Below are positions 14,401-23,987 of a stretch of 64,000 nucleotides of DNA, one piece after another. Below the pieces are notes generated by a model, which was not told the DNA's origin, searched no databases, and saw only the letters and a list, made by a program, of their open reading frames with translations. Both the position numbers and the translations under genes were made by a program. Each line of letters opens with the position of its first letter. The stretch's first letter is position 1. Source of the DNA: Flabesymbios commensalis (Eukaryota; Annelida; Polychaeta; Terebellida; Flabelligeridae); NCBI GenBank assembly GCA_964017125.1, contig OZ024903.1, positions 78,551,028-78,615,027 of the forward strand, given 5' to 3'.

Positions 14401-16259
14401 TCTGGGTGAAATTTCCTAATTGGGAAATTTCACAGAGATAATTACCTAGGGAAAATTTCTCAAACCTTGGAAAGAAATTTCACCACAGCCATTCAATATG
14501 AGCAGTACTGGATATGTATATAAATCTTACCACTCAAATCAAGTTGTGAACTTTGTGTTAGGTCTTTAACTCCCCAGCTATCACTGCGAGCCGCCAAAAC
14601 AAATCTATGACCTTGAAGCTGTTTACCCTCTAGCTGAATCTCCAAGTCACTGCAAATGAAATATTGAACTAATTTCAAATACTGTTATATATATATAAAA
14701 CAAGAGCAATAGCCTGCCGCCATTAATGAACTTAAAGTTATTGCGCACACAAGGTCAAATTATTGACGTAAAATGCAAAAAATAGGCTATTTTAAAAAAA
14801 TTTCAGCTGTTATCGAACTTGTCCGAGAACTGCTTATTAGTAACATGCAAAACAAATTTCGGAAAGATACATGAAAAACTTTTCAAGCTAGCACAAGGTC
14901 AAATTATTGGTCAACTTAAAAATCGCAATAAATCTGCCATTTTGAATTTTTTCGGTCATTATTAAACTTGTCAGAGAACTGCTTATTAGTAGCATGCATA
15001 GTTTTGATAAATATTTTAGAAGTTAGACTATTAGACATGTAGTGAATAAATAAAAAATGTTGCCCTCTATAAACCCATTAGCTTGGTCTCACAATTTTAT
15101 CAATCAATCAATCAATAAAACTTCTATAGCGCCTATATCCTCAGCGAACCGAGCTCAGAGGCGCACAAATCCTTAGCGTCATCATGTGTCATTATCGAGG
15201 CCGAAGCAGGTTCGTCAACAGGGAACTGGACTGCTGAGGGACTAGGGTGCAAAAGCCAGGTCAAATAGGTGAGATTTAAGTAATTTCCGAAATGTTAAGA
15301 TTGTTTTTGCATTACGCATTGGAACAGGCAGGGCGTTCCATAAGGCTGGACCAGATATAGAGAAAGCTCTTGACCCAGTCTTAGTCTTTATACGAGGAAC
15401 AACAAATCTATTTGAATTTGTGGAGCGTAGATATTTTGAGCATTTCGGTCAAACAAGTCAGCCAGATATGCAGATTGGTTGTCTTTTAGGGTTCGGAAAG
15501 TTGTTGGTTCGGAAAGTTATTGACTACATGTTAAATGTTATTACATGTCAAATGGTCTAACTTCTACAATACTTATCAAAACTTCGCGAAACTTTCAGAG
15601 TAGTCAAGACATGAACATGATGAATGGAAAATAGTGTGCATAAAATTTCATGAAATTTGGTTGTAAAATTGACTGAGAAATACGCGAAATTCAATAATCC
15701 TGGTTGATGAATTTGCTGTGAATCTGACTATAATCATATAATCTCTGAGTCTGATTTGCCTAAGCTGACGTCACCAAGACCTCATCATGAACTGACTGTA
15801 TCCACTGATGACTGCCATAAGTTACAATGACTGTGTGACTGTGTATAGAGTGAATAACACGTAGGCTAGTGCACTTCCAAAAACGCATCTAGGTATAAAT
15901 AATCCCAAAATGTCACTAAGAAAGGAACAGGCAACCATGGATCCAGCCGCCACCAATATGAGGCATGTTCGTATGTTGGGACATTGCAAACTTTTCAAGG
16001 TTAATTATTATGGAAAATTCAAATAAACGAGAAAAATTTAAAAAAATTGATACCTGTACTTGCTGTTACCGAATAATTCCCCGATGGTCAGGAGTAATCT
16101 TGAAACAAAATTATCTTCACCCATTTGCTTCCCTCCAGCAGCTAGTGCTACCTGGTACTTTTTTTCGAGTTCAACATACTTGGACTGTAGCTTCACATAT
16201 TCCTCTCTCAAAAGTTGTAGGTGCAACTGCAACTTTTCCACCTCTGTAAACCCACTCAT
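2310..16259 (-). CDS. ANKFY1: ANKFY1 (rabankyrin-5) orthologue, 5' part, three coding exons
   Basis: Exons are 16054-16259, 14531-14649 and 2310-2445, joined on the minus strand. The joined product starts MSGFTEVEKLQLHLQLLREE, then a charged helix typical of a coiled coil, then SDLEIQLEGKQLQGHRFVLA, AARSDSWGVKDL, and GYALLQWVYTDRIDATADDE. This follows the N-terminus of vertebrate ANKFY1 (coiled coil, then BTB/POZ) in order and spacing. Splice phases agree: exon 1 ends in AG and exon 2 supplies T (serine); exon 2 ends in G and exon 3 supplies AT (aspartate). ANKFY1 is a FYVE-domain Rab5 effector of early endosomes and macropinosomes, with BTB, about 20 ankyrin repeats and a C-terminal FYVE finger; those later parts lie left of the window. 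The ATG at 16259 is chosen because it matches the short start of the family. No break is seen in the exons. Confidence 0.9.
3471..3703. mobile_element. piggyBac-like MITE, 233 bp
   Basis: The element begins TTAACCCTTACA and ends TGTAAGGGTTAA, an exact 12-bp inverted pair whose outer four bases are TTAA. TTAA targets with CCC-starting ends are the hallmark of piggyBac. It has no coding capacity. A relative of nearly the same size lies at 52813-53043, and a third, weaker one at 37404-37654. Confidence 0.7.
3901..4335 (+). repeat. tandem-core repeat E, copy 1
   Basis: Starts ACAAGAGCCCCAAAGTCC and goes into TCATCCCCCGCCATAAATTA. The body consists of diverged units of about 180 bp marked by GGCCATTTTAAATTTCAG, ACATCTCCATATCGTG and GCGACCACAAAAAATT. 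It ends near a GC hairpin (CCCCTTCCCCTATGGGCAGG). The same element recurs at 23988-24650. Element A starts only a few bases later, so the two lie head to tail. Confidence 0.65.
4341..6642 (+). repeat. tandem-core repeat, copy A (pearl-like)
   Basis: The left flank starts ACAAGACTACATAAGTCC, followed by the palindrome GGAGCTCC. A core of about ten units of roughly 145-155 bp runs from about 4560 to 6060; each unit carries GGCGGCCATTTTGAATTT, CAAGATGCATCCTC and GTTTTATAGTAATGGTCTAG. The right flank (6060-6642) has two diverged modules with CTCCGGAAACGAA and ends CACCTACGGTGACGGGGGAG CTAA. The layout (left flank, about 150-bp tandem core, right flank, short AGCTCCCGC-type inverted ends) resembles the non-autonomous pearl/Helentron-associated elements described in bivalves and sea urchins; that assignment is inference. 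Open frames across it are spurious. Confidence 0.75.
7195..7352 (+). repeat. interspersed repeat F, copy 1
   Basis: Read on the opposite strand, this stretch matches 13295-13445 over about 150 bp, sharing GGCGGCCATTTTGTTTTT, TAGAGCTTGGC, TGGGGCA, CAAATTCTACTAA and AAATGCCTTA in the same order. Copies are diverged by roughly a fifth. It is probably part of a larger old repeat, since GGCGGCC words continue to about 7530. Confidence 0.55.
8532..9646 (+). repeat. recent tandem duplication of 559 bp (two copies)
   Basis: Copy 1 is 8532-9090 and copy 2 is 9091-9646. Reading them side by side I find only two substitutions (CAACTAAATTC/CAATTAAATTC and CTAATTAGATA/CTAATCAGATA) and a 3-bp difference in a GGA run (GGAGGAGGAGG/GGAGGAGG). 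The unit is AT-rich without coding potential. It sits inside ANKFY1 intron 2. Confidence 0.92.
9870..10429 (+). pseudogene. coding remnant of unrecognised gene family, cut by two transposons
   Basis: The frame starting before 9901 reads KCEAETLNVNTTIKLSDTDN and then VVVVGTDVNLLILLSELPHL, a pattern (acidic residues before a VVVGTDV strand) like a widespread invertebrate family whose function I do not know. The MITE 10014-10387 interrupts it at TTAA. If the MITE is skipped the frame continues as NNA, a stop, then LCEPRTGDIYH up to 10429, where a TA-flanked element enters. Some similar-looking short frames continue after 12343 (for example SNGVLSRSRYINSEAAK near 12700), but I could not join them with confidence. 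It is a broken fragment inside ANKFY1 intron 2. Confidence 0.35.
10014..10387. mobile_element. long-TIR MITE flanked by TTAA, 374 bp
   Basis: Begins TTAAAGGGACTGGCCCAGGC and ends with its reverse complement. The two arms of about 160 bp (10014-10172 and 10224-10387) pair almost throughout, including CACCAGTTAGGCTAGATAT and CATATGATGTAAACATGTCC. The loop is about 50 bp. TTAA at both ends fits a Kolobok- or piggyBac-type target; the AGGG start leans to Kolobok. No coding capacity. Confidence 0.85.
10430..12342. mobile_element. TA-flanked non-autonomous DNA transposon, 1.9 kb
   Basis: The dinucleotide TA (10430-10431, 12341-12342) flanks ends that pair as GTGGAGATTGGGGTCAGTT and, on the other strand, GGGGAAGCCGGGGTCAGTT. 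The ends are followed by GATCAACTGACCCC words in both orientations (near 10460, 10810-10860 and 10950), i.e. subterminal repeats. Inside, 11311-11415 resembles the CCCAGCAAACAC MITE family (GGGCCAGTACCGCAGACGAT). No transposase frame survives. Superfamily uncertain: a TA-targeting one such as Tc1/mariner. A cousin with ends GGGGAGGACGGGGCATG is at 42594-43626. Confidence 0.6.
13295..13445 (-). repeat. interspersed repeat F, copy 2
   Basis: The reverse-strand partner of 7195-7352 (same words in order, described there). Degenerate relatives (GGCGGCCATCTGGG near 13125) suggest the repeat extends left to about 12880. Confidence 0.55.
13509..14200 (+). repeat. tandem-core repeat, E3
   Basis: Starts ACAAGAGCACACTCGACAAT, then AGCCCACCGCC. 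About four units of roughly 145 bp follow, each with TGTCCGAGAACTGCTTATTA, GTAACATGCATAACAAATT, ATGAAAAACTTTTCAAG and TTATTGACGTAAA. It ends near GACGCCGTACTTCAATTGCA followed by ATAGCCCACC. A truncated copy is at 14700-15010. The left end has the same ACAAGA start as repeats A, C and E. Confidence 0.7.
14531..14649 (-). CDS. ANKFY1: ANKFY1 exon 2 (BTB domain, start)
   Basis: Acceptor TTTCATTTGCAG before TGACTTGG; donor TTGAGTG before GTAAGATTT. The 119-nt exon encodes DLEIQLEGKQLQGHRFVLAA then RSDSWGVKDLTQSSQLDLS. The AHKFVLAARSDSW-like core is the signature of the ANKFY1 BTB domain. The codon split at both ends (AG/T and G/AT) restores the S-D-L and L-S-D of the family. Confidence 0.92.
14700..15010 (+). 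repeat. tandem-core repeat, E4 (truncated copy of the 13509 type)
   Basis: Starts ACAAGAGCAATAGCCTGCCG, has two units with GAGAACTGCTTATTAGTAAC, and stops abruptly near 15010 after TAGTAGCATGCATA. It lies in intron 1, about 500 bp from the end of the fuller copy in intron 2, with exon 2 between them. Confidence 0.65.
15095..15475 (-). mobile_element. 5'-truncated LINE (CR1/L2-like), 3' end with TTGA tail
   Basis: On the minus strand this reads VVPRIKTKTGSRAFSISGPA then LWNALPVPMRNAKTILTFRK, ending HLFDLAFAP and a stop. This is the well-known C-terminal end of CR1/L2-group LINE polyproteins. The 3' end is GGCGCTATAGAAGTTTTATT followed by (GATT)n, read as (TTGA)n, typical of L2-like tails. Upstream, LKDNQSAYLADLF lies in another frame, so there is one frameshift. 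Only about 380 bp are left. Confidence 0.8.
16054..16259 (-). CDS. ANKFY1: ANKFY1 exon 1, coding part (N-terminal coiled coil)
   Basis: ATG at 16257-16259; donor AAGTACAG before GTATCAATT. It encodes 68 residues, rich in L, E, K and Q with heptad spacing (LQLHLQLLREEYVKLQSKYV), then EDNFVSRLLLTIGELFGNSK. The human protein has LMLLRQEYVKLQ and ESFISRLLAIVADLYEQ at the same places. An in-frame TTG lies 21 bases upstream, but there is no upstream ATG in the frame. A possible acceptor (TTTTCAG, minus strand, near 16300) could mean a separate 5' UTR exon. Confidence 0.9.
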
Positions 16260-17925
16260 TTGTGAAATAAACAAGTACAATAAAAGATAAGGCAGTTGAA
16301 AACTGAAAATGTCTTTACACTTACAGAGTCACTCACAGCAATGGTAAAATCTTAAAAAAAAATTTTTTTATATACTTCCTATCTAAATCAATTTATTCAG
16401 ACTACCATATTTTTTAGGGTATAAACCGCTACTTTTTACTCCTGGGAAGGCTTGGTGCTGGGTATATAACGATTGCTGGCTATACATTGTTGAAGTCCGA
16501 AATTACGAAAGGACATTTTTTTTTAATTATAGTAATATGTCTTCTGCCTTATATCGCTCTAAATGCATTGTTTTTCTGTACTTTACTTCACTCTGTCACA
16601 TGGGAACTAGCAGTAGATGGCCACTACACACATACCACACCCTCACAGTTACTCGCCCCTCAGTAATCAGACATTGCATAAATGAAAGTGTGACATTTTA
16701 CTGCCATGGGCCTCAGAATGTCTTCCGACACGAGATAGACGAGACAATGTCTATGACGTCGGCATAAGTACTATTTAAAATTTATATTTATTTATATCAG
16801 ATTTTATATTGCTATAGGCCTAGCACCAGGACGCAATTTTTTCGCACACCTGTAGTGTTGCGAGTGTACCACAGATCGGCAGCTTGAGCGGGAAACACAT
16901 GGGGTATACACCAGTGCAGGGTATCTATTGTCAAAGCACTCAGTTGTCACTTAATTTAACCCTGTGTAGGCTATACTCCGGAGCGAGCAATACACCAGAA
17001 AATAGGGTATTAGATGTGAATGATCTATTAGTTTGCTGCACACTAGTTTCGGTAGACAGAATGGTTAAAAGGGACCTGTTGTAAATTACCAACGACACAT
17101 AAAACAGATATGCCCTACCGGTAAATTGTATTTTTAAATATTACAATGTAAGTTTAAGATGCATTGCATATTCTTGACACATAGTAACAATATATCTAGG
17201 CCTTTCAAGAGCTGGCTGTAACTAAAGCAGCTTTCTAAAACACCTTAGGGTGGTAGGAGAGAGTCTCCCCTCCTAAAACTGGCAACTGCCCCACCAAAAA
17301 AACTCCTCCCTCAAATCACTCTCATTTCCCAAAAAAATAAAAATACAAAATCTTCCAGGGAAACTATAATCGGATAAGCTGCTTTGACGTTATCAGGGTG
17401 ACAAGCCTGTCCTAATTTGACGAGAAAAGATTAAGATGGCAGCCATGGATATATATTTTTCCGTACTTTCCGAAAAATGTATGCAGTCTAGGAATTAACA
17501 CTACAATGCAGTATGTTGAATATTGAGTATATCGGATAACAGGCTTTGAAGTTATCAGGGTGACAAGGTCCTAATTTGAAAAAAAATTAAAGATGGCCAA
17601 CATGATCCAGATATTTTTAAAACTTTCCGAAAAATTGATGCAGTGTAGAATTTATTACTAAGTAGTATTAAATTCTAGACTGCATCAATTTTTCCGCTTG
17701 CCCGAAATACTCCGAAATAATCAACATACTGCATGTGTCAAGACAATGCGGCTAGCATACAGTATCTGCTTACTCTACAAGTAAGCAAATACTGCCCTTT
17801 GGAACAGCCAGTGTGCAGTGTGTTTATTCTATACAGACAACCTGTGAAAAGCGCACGTTATAGGCCTACATACATACAGTAGCCTACTGTACCGACCACT
17901 CCGCGAAAAAATGTGATGGATTTTC
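16260..17925. other. 5' flank of ANKFY1; no gene seen
   Basis: This should hold the promoter and any 5' UTR of ANKFY1, but I see no TATA box or CpG island that I could defend. Sequence is AT-rich with TAGGCCTA words (16817, 17195, 17862). Two parallel stretches near 17370-17460 and 17530-17630 share CGGATAA.C.GCTTTGA.GTTATC, GTGACAAG, CTAATTTGA and AAGATGGC: a diverged tandem repeat of about 150 bp. Confidence 0.4.
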
Positions 17926-17929
17926 ATCC

Positions 17930-18180
17930 TTATGGCTAAGCAACTTCCATTTTTTCCCTAGGTGCGCACCATGAGGAAGCGTAGGGCCGGCAAACAAAAC
18001 TTCACCCAGGTTTTACCCTGAGCAAACTAGTGCCGTTTTCCCTAGGTATCTCAATTCTCAAAGAATCCCACATTGTTCTGTCAACAAGGCCTTAATGATG
18101 GCCTCCGGAAATTCTTCATGTAGGGCAGTGGACATTGTCTATTTTCATTTTTTGCCTTTTTTTACAAAAATTAAAAAATG
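17930..18180 (+). repeat. interspersed repeat G, copy 1
   Basis: Shares an ordered set of words with 26930-27165 and, inverted, with 54585-54770: CAAACAAAACTTCACCCAGG, ACCCTGAGCAAACTAG or ACCCTGGGTAAACTAG, TCCCACATTGTTCTGTC and GGCAGTGGACAT. Identity is about 80 percent. No terminal structure or coding potential was recognised. Confidence 0.7.
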
Positions 18181-19150
18181 GCACCATCAGTCCAATAGTC
18201 AATACAGGGGGAGAACTTTCCACTGGTCCGCTAGTCTGATCACTAGTAAATATCGCCACGGACCAGTAGACATTCATGGCTACTCGTCCTTCTTGTCCAG
18301 TGAACATTTACCCCAGAGTTATCTGATTTCTCGCTGTCAGAGTGTCTATCTAACTTTGACATGGACCCTAATGATGATTGACCCCTTTTATATGGTTCAC
18401 CTTTCAAAGAGCCATTTGCACAGATTGTTTCAGTTGCTCTCCAGCTCAAATTCATGAGTGAATTGATTCAGTTATATTAGACTAGTGTAAAGTTATCGCA
18501 TGTTATCTGTTAACAAAATCAAAGTTGTGTGTCTCGTAATTGCTGTTTTTAAATGGATATAATACACAGGACTAGTAAAACTCTTTGTGGACTAGTAAAG
18601 TTTTGTCATTACTAGTCCTGTGGGCTAATTAAAAAAATCACGAAGTCTAACTGTCAATATGTATTTGCTCTACATTGTTCTCCATTGTGTATACAATTAG
18701 TCGGAATAGTTTATTGGAGCGTGTTTAACCATTTCAGGCCTACAGGCTTGGTAGTTATCCTATGGATAATATAATATCATAATATTTATTACACAAATCA
18801 TATTCGTATCGCTGACACAAATCATTGTCATATGGATAGTTCAACGACAGGGCTGATTGACAGGCGTGCTCAAACTCTGATTGGTCAACATCTCCCACCC
18901 ATCTCATTGGTCTCGCATGATCTCATGCTGACAGTATTATTTCACGAGATATAGACAAGGACACCTGTACCCCCCTCCAAATGATGACGTAATTAAATGC
19001 TGCACATGGTATCCCTTCAAGCTATCAGGGGGCCACCATTCAATTTCCAGGGGGGGGGGGGGGGGGGGCTGGAGTTTTTTTGAAATAAATAATTTGGGCG
19101 GACTCTGCGTGAAATAAATAATTTACTTTAAGAACAGTTTTATATAAACT
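18181..19150. other. no gene seen; G homopolymer at 19051-19068
   Basis: Unique-looking AT-rich DNA with several ACTAGT words near 18230-18620, and a run of about 18 G shortly before the LINE. Open frames here lack any recognisable domain. Confidence 0.4.
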
Positions 19151-22100
19151 TGTAATAAAAAGGCAAATTTTCAGAGTGCCGCCGAGCCGAGCCGAGCTGA
19201 GGATTCCATACACAGTAAGACGTGTATTTGTATTGAAATTATTTTTAATTTACATCACAAAGATTGTTTCTTGTCGTAATTGCTCTAAGCGTATATTAGC
19301 GCAATCATTAAGTTTAACATGTTCAATATGTAATAATATTTACCATTTACGATGTCTATATAGCATAAGAAGAGAAGATAGTCTCTATAAAGAGAGAAAT
19401 ACCAACAACTGGATATGCGTATTTTGTGCCAAGTCACTGTTTCCTTTTAACAACTGTTCTGATGACGATGAGTTCATTAAAATATTTTCTGAGTTATCTA
19501 CTTCACCCAAACAGGTGCATCTGAATGTTTTGGATGATATGCTATTTGATCCTTTTCAACCCAACGAATTTGATACTGATGTACATCTTTTTGATGTAGA
19601 TCGACCCAGACCTACAATATTTTAACATTAAGAACTACAATAATAGATTGAGAAAATGCACTTATTATTCCGAAGATTCATTCAATAAGAAATGTTATCC
19701 TTTAATAAAAGGTGCATCTTCTTGTCACTACTTCATGTCAATGCTCGTAGTGCTCCCAAAAATAATAGATAATTATATATTATTTTTACAAAATATAAAT
19801 ATTGATTTCTCAGTAGTCGGTGTTTCTGAGACATGGCTTAATAACTCTAATGTTGATACATGTAATATTTCAGGTTATAACCATGTTTGTAATTATCAAA
19901 AAAGTAAACGAGGAGGGGGTGTATCTTTATTTCTAAGGCAGGGTATTGATTATCAGACTTGTGATTATCTTACCTTGATGAATGATTATTTTGAGTCTGT
20001 TTTTGTTCAACTATCACATAAATCTATAAAGTCTACTCAAGACATTATAGTTGGTGTAATTTATCGTAAACCTAATACTGACGAAAAGAGTTTTGTGCAT
20101 GAAATGAGTAATTTGCTGTCACTATTATAACAGACAAACAAGGTAGTTTACGTTATAGGTGACTACAATATTAATTTGTTAAATGTACATACCCACATAC
20201 CTACTGCTGATTTTATAGATATGATGTATTCTTATTCATTTTTTCCACTAATTACCAAGCCAACCCGTGTGACAGGTAATACTGCCACGCTGATAGATAA
20301 TATATTTTGTAAGGATGTTGATTGTCTTGATATGATGAATGGAATATTTTATAATGATCTATCCGACCATTTTCCAATATTCTCTATTAACTCTAAAGAA
20401 CATATTGCAGACACAAAACAATATATTACTAAGCGCATGTTAACAACCAAAAATATTAGCTCATTCCAAGATCGGTTAGCTAACGCTGATTGGAATAATA
20501 TTATGTCATGTGGCGAATGTCAACAAGGGTATAGTATGTTTCATAAAAAGTATATAAAAATGTATAATGATTGTTTTTCTGTTAAAACATTTTCAGTTGA
20601 ACAGAAATACCGATACCAAAAACCATGGTTGACAGAGGGAATGAAAAATTCTATCAAGTATAAAAGCAAATTGTATATAAAGTATAAGAAAAAACCTAAC
20701 TCATTTAATGAAAAGACATATAAAGTTTTCCAAAGTAATTTAAACAAAATATTGCGTAAATCTGAAAGAGATCATTATGATAATTTATTGACGGAAAATA
20801 AAAGTAACTTGAAAAATATGTGGTCTGCTATAAACGAAATTATAAATAAACGTAAACACAAGCCTATGACTAGCAAATTTGTAGTAGGTGATAGAGAAAT
20901 TTATGACAGTAGAGATACATGTATAGCTGAACATTTTAATAATTTTTTCACTAATGTAGCCAAAAATTTAGCGGCTAAAATACAAGACACCACTCAAGAA
21001 GCCACCTCCTGCATCGAACAATCAAATATAAATTATATTTTCTTAGGAGAAGTTAGTTCAGATGAAATATCCAAGGTTATAAATTGTTTAAAAAACACGA
21101 GTCCTAGGTGGGATGATATCAATTCCAAGGTTATTAAATCTACTTATCATTTATATATTGCACCGCTAACTTATTTAATAAATTTGTCACTTGCACAAGG
21201 AGTATTTCCAAAAGAATTAAAAATTGCCAAGGTGATACCAATATATAAAAGTGGTGATTGTAAGACTATTAACAATTATAGGCCTGTATCAGTTTTACCT
21301 GTGTTTTCAAAAGTTTTTGAACATATAATGTACAACATAATTTTTTCCTTTCTAAACTCTTTTGAATTGTTATACAAATATCAATTTGGATTTCCTGAAA
21401 AATATGGTACTAATATGGCTTTAATTGTGTTAGTGGACGAAATACTCGAGGCATTAGATGAAGGAAAAATTGTACTAGGGGTGTTTTTAGACTTAAGTAT
21501 TAAAGCGTTTGATACTGTTGACCATTCCATTTTACTTGAAAAAATTATTAAATATGGTATTAGAGGTTCTGCTCTCAAATGGATGACAGATTACTTGAAA
21601 GGAAGACAGCAGTATGTAGTATTTAATAGGCATTGTTCTTCTAATGTTTCTTGTGGTGTACCACAAGGTTCAATATTAGGTCCTTTGTTATTTTTAATTT
21701 ATGCCAACGACATGTCTAATGTATCACAACTACTTTTAACACTTTTATTCGCAGATGACACAAATGTGTTTACTAGTGGAAAAGATGTGAGGCAATTAAT
21801 AGCCATTATGAATAATGAATTAACAAAAATTGTTGAATGGTTAAATGTAAACAAACTGTCATTAAATGTCAAAAAAAGTCATTACATGATTTTTAGCTTA
21901 TCTCGAAATCGTATTATTAACGATACAGATATTAAGATTAATGGGCAAATGGTAGCACGTGTTGCTTGTACTAAATTCTTAGGAGTTTTAATTGATGAAA
22001 AACTGTCATGGGCAAACCATATTTAATCTATAAAAATGAAAATTTCCAGGAATATTAAATAAAGCAAAAAAATATATGAACTTGTCTACATTAGTAACCT

Positions 22101-22850
22101 TGTACCACAGTTTTATTTATCCTTATCCAACGTATTGTTTAGAAGTGTGGGGAGGAGCTGGTGATGTATATTTATTGTCATTGTTTAACCCTTTCACCAC
22201 TGAAGCCCGTTTTTATGTGCTGAATGCCAGTGGTTAGAATGATAAAATCCTTACCCCACAGAGCTCACACTGAACCTATATTTTTAGATTTAAAATTAAT
22301 AAACATTTATCAATTATACAAACAGAAGATTTTATTATTTATGTTCAAATATATTCGTGGTTGTCTACCAAAATTGTTTACCAATTATCTTATTCGAAAT
22401 GTAGATATTCATAGTCATGTAACACGCCAGCTAAAAAAACTGCACACACATAAATGTAGGACGTCTGCCGCACAAAAGGCCATCAGGTGTTATGGTGTTA
22501 CTTTATGGAATGAATTTTCAAGCAAAGTATGTTTTGATGTCAGTTTTACATGTTATAAAAGAGCGCTAAAAATATTTCTTTTGAATCAAGTATAATTTTT
22601 TTGTTACAAATCATGTCCTCTGATGTATTATACAATATTTGATAGTATAATGCACTTCTGCACTTATTATTTTTTACAAATTCGAAAATGTAACTTTTTG
22701 AAGGCGCATACGCCAGTAGGCGTCTTGTCCTCTTTGTCATTAGATGCGATATATTTAATTTATAACTTTATCTGTATAACATTGTTTTGTTTATATATTG
22801 TATTTCTAATGACAATAAATACTTTTTGAATTAAAATTAAAAATTAGATA
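19150..22850 (+). mobile_element. LINE (CR1/L2/Jockey group) with PHD finger, endonuclease and RT; nearly full length
   Basis: One original reading frame can be followed. An N-terminal PHD-like zinc finger lies at 19265-19440 (CRNCSKRIL, CSICNNIYHLRCL, WICVFCAKS), then a linker (DLQYFNIKNYNNRLRKCTYY), an APE-type endonuclease (VVGVSETWLNNSN at 19815; GDYNIN at 20158; SDHFPIF at 20360), a reverse transcriptase (AKVIPIYKSGD, NNYRPVSVLPVFSKVFEH, GVPQGSILGPLLF, FADD at 21748-21759) and the C-terminal region to FLLNQV at 22595. Broken points: frameshifts near 19610 and 19761, a stop at 20128-20130, a frame change near 22030, and about 40 foreign bases near 22184-22223. The 3' end is an ATTAAAATTAAA-type A-rich tail near 22850. 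It abuts a MULE fragment. It is inactive by itself but rather young. Confidence 0.88.
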
Positions 22851-22857
22851 GTACGCA

Positions 22858-23985
22858 GCCGCACACAACGTGGCAAACCTAAACTTGTAGACAGTCTAGG
22901 ATACAGTTACAATATCAAACGTACCAGAAATGCAAGCACTGATTGGCAATGTACTGTAAGAAACAAGCTAATTAGGTGTTGTGCTACAGTTAGGCAATGC
23001 GCTGATATGTTCACCAGTGGGATACAACCACACAGCCATCTGAACCTGGGACTGCCACCTGCTCAGCCATCACCGCAGCAATTAAAAACAACGCTGTGGA
23101 CGATGTGTTCCAACCCGCTGGGGAGATAGTTCGCCAAGTACTTTGTGTTGCAGTCAACGACGACGAGCCGTTGCCAAAACCACCAAATCCTGTTAATCTC
23201 GGGAGAACTGCTAACAGAAAAAGTCAAACTCTAAGGCCACAAGATCCGAAAGATTTGGAGTTTGAATTGGACACTAATCATCTTCCTGGTGGATTCCTAC
23301 AACAAAATATCCGATCAAGCCCCCTCTAGGCATATCTTTGTGACCACTGATGAAATGCTACAGCTTCTGACAAAGGCTAAAGTGAGGTATAGTTTGCCAG
23401 AAGACATAAAGGTCGAAAAAGTTGTGCTAGACTTTGAACGGGCCACGTGGAAAGCACTCCGGGAAGTAGTACCTGATGTGAGTCTCCAGGGATGTGTTTT
23501 CCACTGGGCCCAAGCTGTGTGGTGCAAGGTGCAAGAGATAGGATTGCAGGCTGCCTACATCAATGATGACGCTAGCATGAAATTCATCCGTAGATTGGTG
23601 GCGCTGCCCTTCCTACCATACAAGCAGTTAGCACATCACTCATATGTTTAGTAGGGACCTAAGCTCAAAGAACGCGCCAGCACAGAGCCACTGAGAAATA
23701 TCTGTACATACATCAGAAATACGTGGATCAATTCAACAACGTGGCCAACGTGGAGTGTATACATGTGCAGTGTGCGCACAAATAATGATTGCGAAGGTAA
23801 AGGCACAGACGATTAAATGAACACAAAAAAACTCTCTTTGCCATTCTACTTGCTGATGAAACTGCTGCATGAAGAGGCTCAGTTGGTGTCCATTCAAGTG
23901 TGTCTGGTGAAAGAGGGCAAATTGCACAGGTACCAACGCGGCAAGTACAAACAGTTACAAGGAAAGATATCTTTCGAAGCAAAAG
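22858..23985 (+). pseudogene. MULE-type transposase fragment with FLYWCH zinc finger
   Basis: 22862-23045 encodes a FLYWCH finger: RGKPKLVDSLGYSYNIKRTR, then TDWQCTVRNKLIRCCATV and HSHLN (W, C, C, H, H ligands visible). After a frame change, 23070-23330 reads AIKNNAVDDVFQPAGEIV and LRPQDPKDLEFELDTNHLPG. Another frame has the C-terminal half of the MULE transposase core: VVLDFERATWKALREVVPDV, GCVFHWAQAVWCKVQEIGLQ and RRLVALPFLPYK, with the conserved C-x2-H of that domain. A further frame adds ICTYIRNTW, SVRTNND and FYLLMKLLHEEAQLVS. At least three frameshifts and the loss of the middle of the core (including the first catalytic acidic residues) show it is dead. Repeat E copy 2 enters at 23988. 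Confidence 0.82.
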
Positions 23986-23987
23986 AA

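Larger units (their letters stand above)
2446..14530 (-). other. ANKFY1: ANKFY1 intron 2, about 12.1 kb, repeat-filled
   Basis: Inferred from the donor GTAAGATTT next to exon 2 and the acceptor next to exon 3. Apart from the repeats listed separately, it holds: 2446-3470, AT-rich with long A and T runs; 6643-7190 and 7353-8531, AT-rich single-copy-looking sequence with degenerate GGCGGCCATTTTG words; 9647-9850, AT-rich; 12343-13290, partly a coding remnant and partly degenerate repeat; and 14201-14530, AT-rich with a short inverted pair around AATTTCCTAATTGGGAAATTT near 14410. No further exon of the gene was recognised in it. Confidence 0.8.
14650..16053 (-). other. ANKFY1: ANKFY1 intron 1
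   Basis: Bounded by GTATCAATT after exon 1 and TTTGCAG before exon 2; 1.4 kb. It contains the truncated tandem-core repeat 14700-15010 and a LINE 3' end at 15095-15475. The part 15476-16053 is AT-rich, and I see nothing specific in it. Confidence 0.85.

Noticed and set aside
18095-18457. 120-residue plus-strand frame
   Set aside because: It starts in repeat G and shows no domain or biased composition; overlapping frames on the other strand are just as open.
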